Shown here piece by piece: positions 23,809-24,476 of a stretch of 24,476 bases of DNA (within the stretch, counting starts at the first letter, position 1; each line of letters starts with the position of its first letter). Location: assembly GCA_900757205.1 (NCBI GenBank), contig CAAENA010000063.1:1-24476 (forward strand). Reading direction: 5' to 3'. The notes below the pieces were generated by a model, which saw only the letters and a program-made list of their open reading frames with translations, searched no databases and was not told where the DNA came from. Made by a program: the position numbers and the translations under genes. Source of the DNA: an uncultured Collinsella sp. (GTDB lineage: Bacteria > Actinomycetota > Coriobacteriia > Coriobacteriales > Coriobacteriaceae).

Positions 23809-24476
23809 GTGTACGATCGGCGACTCGAGGCCATAACGGCCGCCGCGGAGCTGGGAAGCTTCTCGCGTGCGGCGGCAAAACTGCGCGTGTCGACCCCGGC
23901 GCTCGTCAAACAGGTGTCGGGATTCGAGGCCGAGTTTGGCATAACGTTGTTCGAACGCTCGCATTCGGGCGTCAAGGTGACGCCGGAGGGCGCTCTGCTG
24001 GTGGACGATGCGCGCTCGATCATGCGCCAGTCCGAGGATGCGCTGCGCCGCGCCCGACGCGCGGCGGGCGATGGCGGTGCGGTGCGCTTGGGCGTGTCGA
24101 TGATGTGCCCGGGGCGCCAGACGCTGTCGATGTGGACGGGCGTGCACGAGCTGGAGCCATCGCTGCGCTTCGAGATCGTGCCGGTAAGCGACCTCTATGA
24201 CGAGCGCGAGACCGTCATGCGCAGCTTGGGCCGCGAGGTCGATGTGGTGCAGTCGAGTTTTTCGACCCCGCGCTGGGGTGACGCCTGCCAAAAGCTCCGC
24301 ATTGTCAACGTGCCGTTTTATATCGACCTGCCGCGCACAAGCCCGCTGGCACGCAAGAATCGCATTACGGTCGCCGACTTGGAGGGCATGCGCCTGCGCG
24401 TGCTCCGTCACGGCAACGACGCCATGGACAGCCTGCGCATCGACCTTTTGGCCGACGGCGGCGTGGACGTGATCGA
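23809..24476 (+). CDS. LysR-family transcriptional regulator, 3' end missing
   Basis: The frame opens at GTG 23809 behind GGGAGA and stays open to the right edge; 222 residues are visible of the usual ~300. The N-terminal winged helix-turn-helix is clear: LEAITAAAELGSFSRAAAKL, then STPALVKQVSGFEAEFGITLFERS and VTPEGALLVDDAR, the standard LysR pattern. The co-inducer domain begins near residue 90 (VRLGVSMMCPGRQTL) and continues off the window. Divergent placement beside the SDR-MFS-Gfo operon is the classic LysR arrangement, so it probably controls that operon in response to its substrate. GTG is preferred because no ATG precedes the HTH. Confidence 0.88.
   Translation, partial: MYDRRLEAITAAAELGSFSRAAAKLRVSTPALVKQVSGFEAEFGITLFERSHSGVKVTPEGALLVDDARSIMRQSEDALRRARRAAGDGGAVRLGVSMMCPGRQTLSMWTGVHELEPSLRFEIVPVSDLYDERETVMRSLGREVDVVQSSFSTPRWGDACQKLRIVNVPFYIDLPRTSPLARKNRITVADLEGMRLRVLRHGNDAMDSLRIDLLADGGVDVI

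Overview
The window is a stretch of high-GC, densely coded bacterial chromosome. It is most consistent with a gut Coriobacteriia (Actinomycetota) of the Collinsella type. That assignment is inference: it rests on the GC-rich coding style, the joint presence of a SipW/TasA-type surface operon and an LTA-synthase-family enzyme, the gene mix, and the many large intergenic hairpins. No phage, plasmid, IS transposase, CRISPR array, rRNA or tRNA was seen.

Region 1 (1-4496, + strand) is the end of a surface/biofilm operon. It holds a very large repeat-rich extracellular protein whose start lies off the left edge, a TasA/camelysin-like protein with a SipW-type signal peptide, and a small secreted protein with a degenerate sortase signal (LVATG). 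The three genes are separated by 1-2 bases. Region 2 (4497-4804) lies between convergent genes and carries two inverted copies of one ~57-bp terminator-bearing repeat plus a 30-bp inverted repeat. Region 3 is a minus-strand LTA-synthase/phosphoglycerol-transferase gene facing a divergent nitroreductase gene.

Region 4 (8352-12859, +) is a potassium module: a Kup transporter, then a KdpD-like kinase that lacks the KdpD N-terminal half, then a KdpE-like regulator, with no kdpFABC in the window. Region 5 (12954-17313) holds a minus-strand RlmKL rRNA methyltransferase whose RlmL half has lost its catalytic signature, a HAD phosphatase and a transaldolase-family enzyme. Region 6 (17314-17694) is a repeat-rich stretch with a duplicated scrap of the transaldolase 3' end, a 17-bp stem and a ~216-bp inverted-repeat element. 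It is followed by the minus-strand tex gene. Another long inverted-repeat element sits upstream of tex (19935-20092).

Region 7 (20263-24476) looks like a small catabolic cluster: an SDR dehydrogenase, an OFA-type MFS carrier and a Gfo/Idh/MocA oxidoreductase, transcribed together on the minus strand. A divergent LysR regulator that runs off the right edge probably controls them. The substrate cannot be read from the sequence.

The most unusual features are the inverted twin terminator repeats, the large inverted-repeat elements flanking tex, the apparently inactive RlmL half of RlmKL, and the kup-kdpDE arrangement. I did not find a clear-cut new defence or mobile system.
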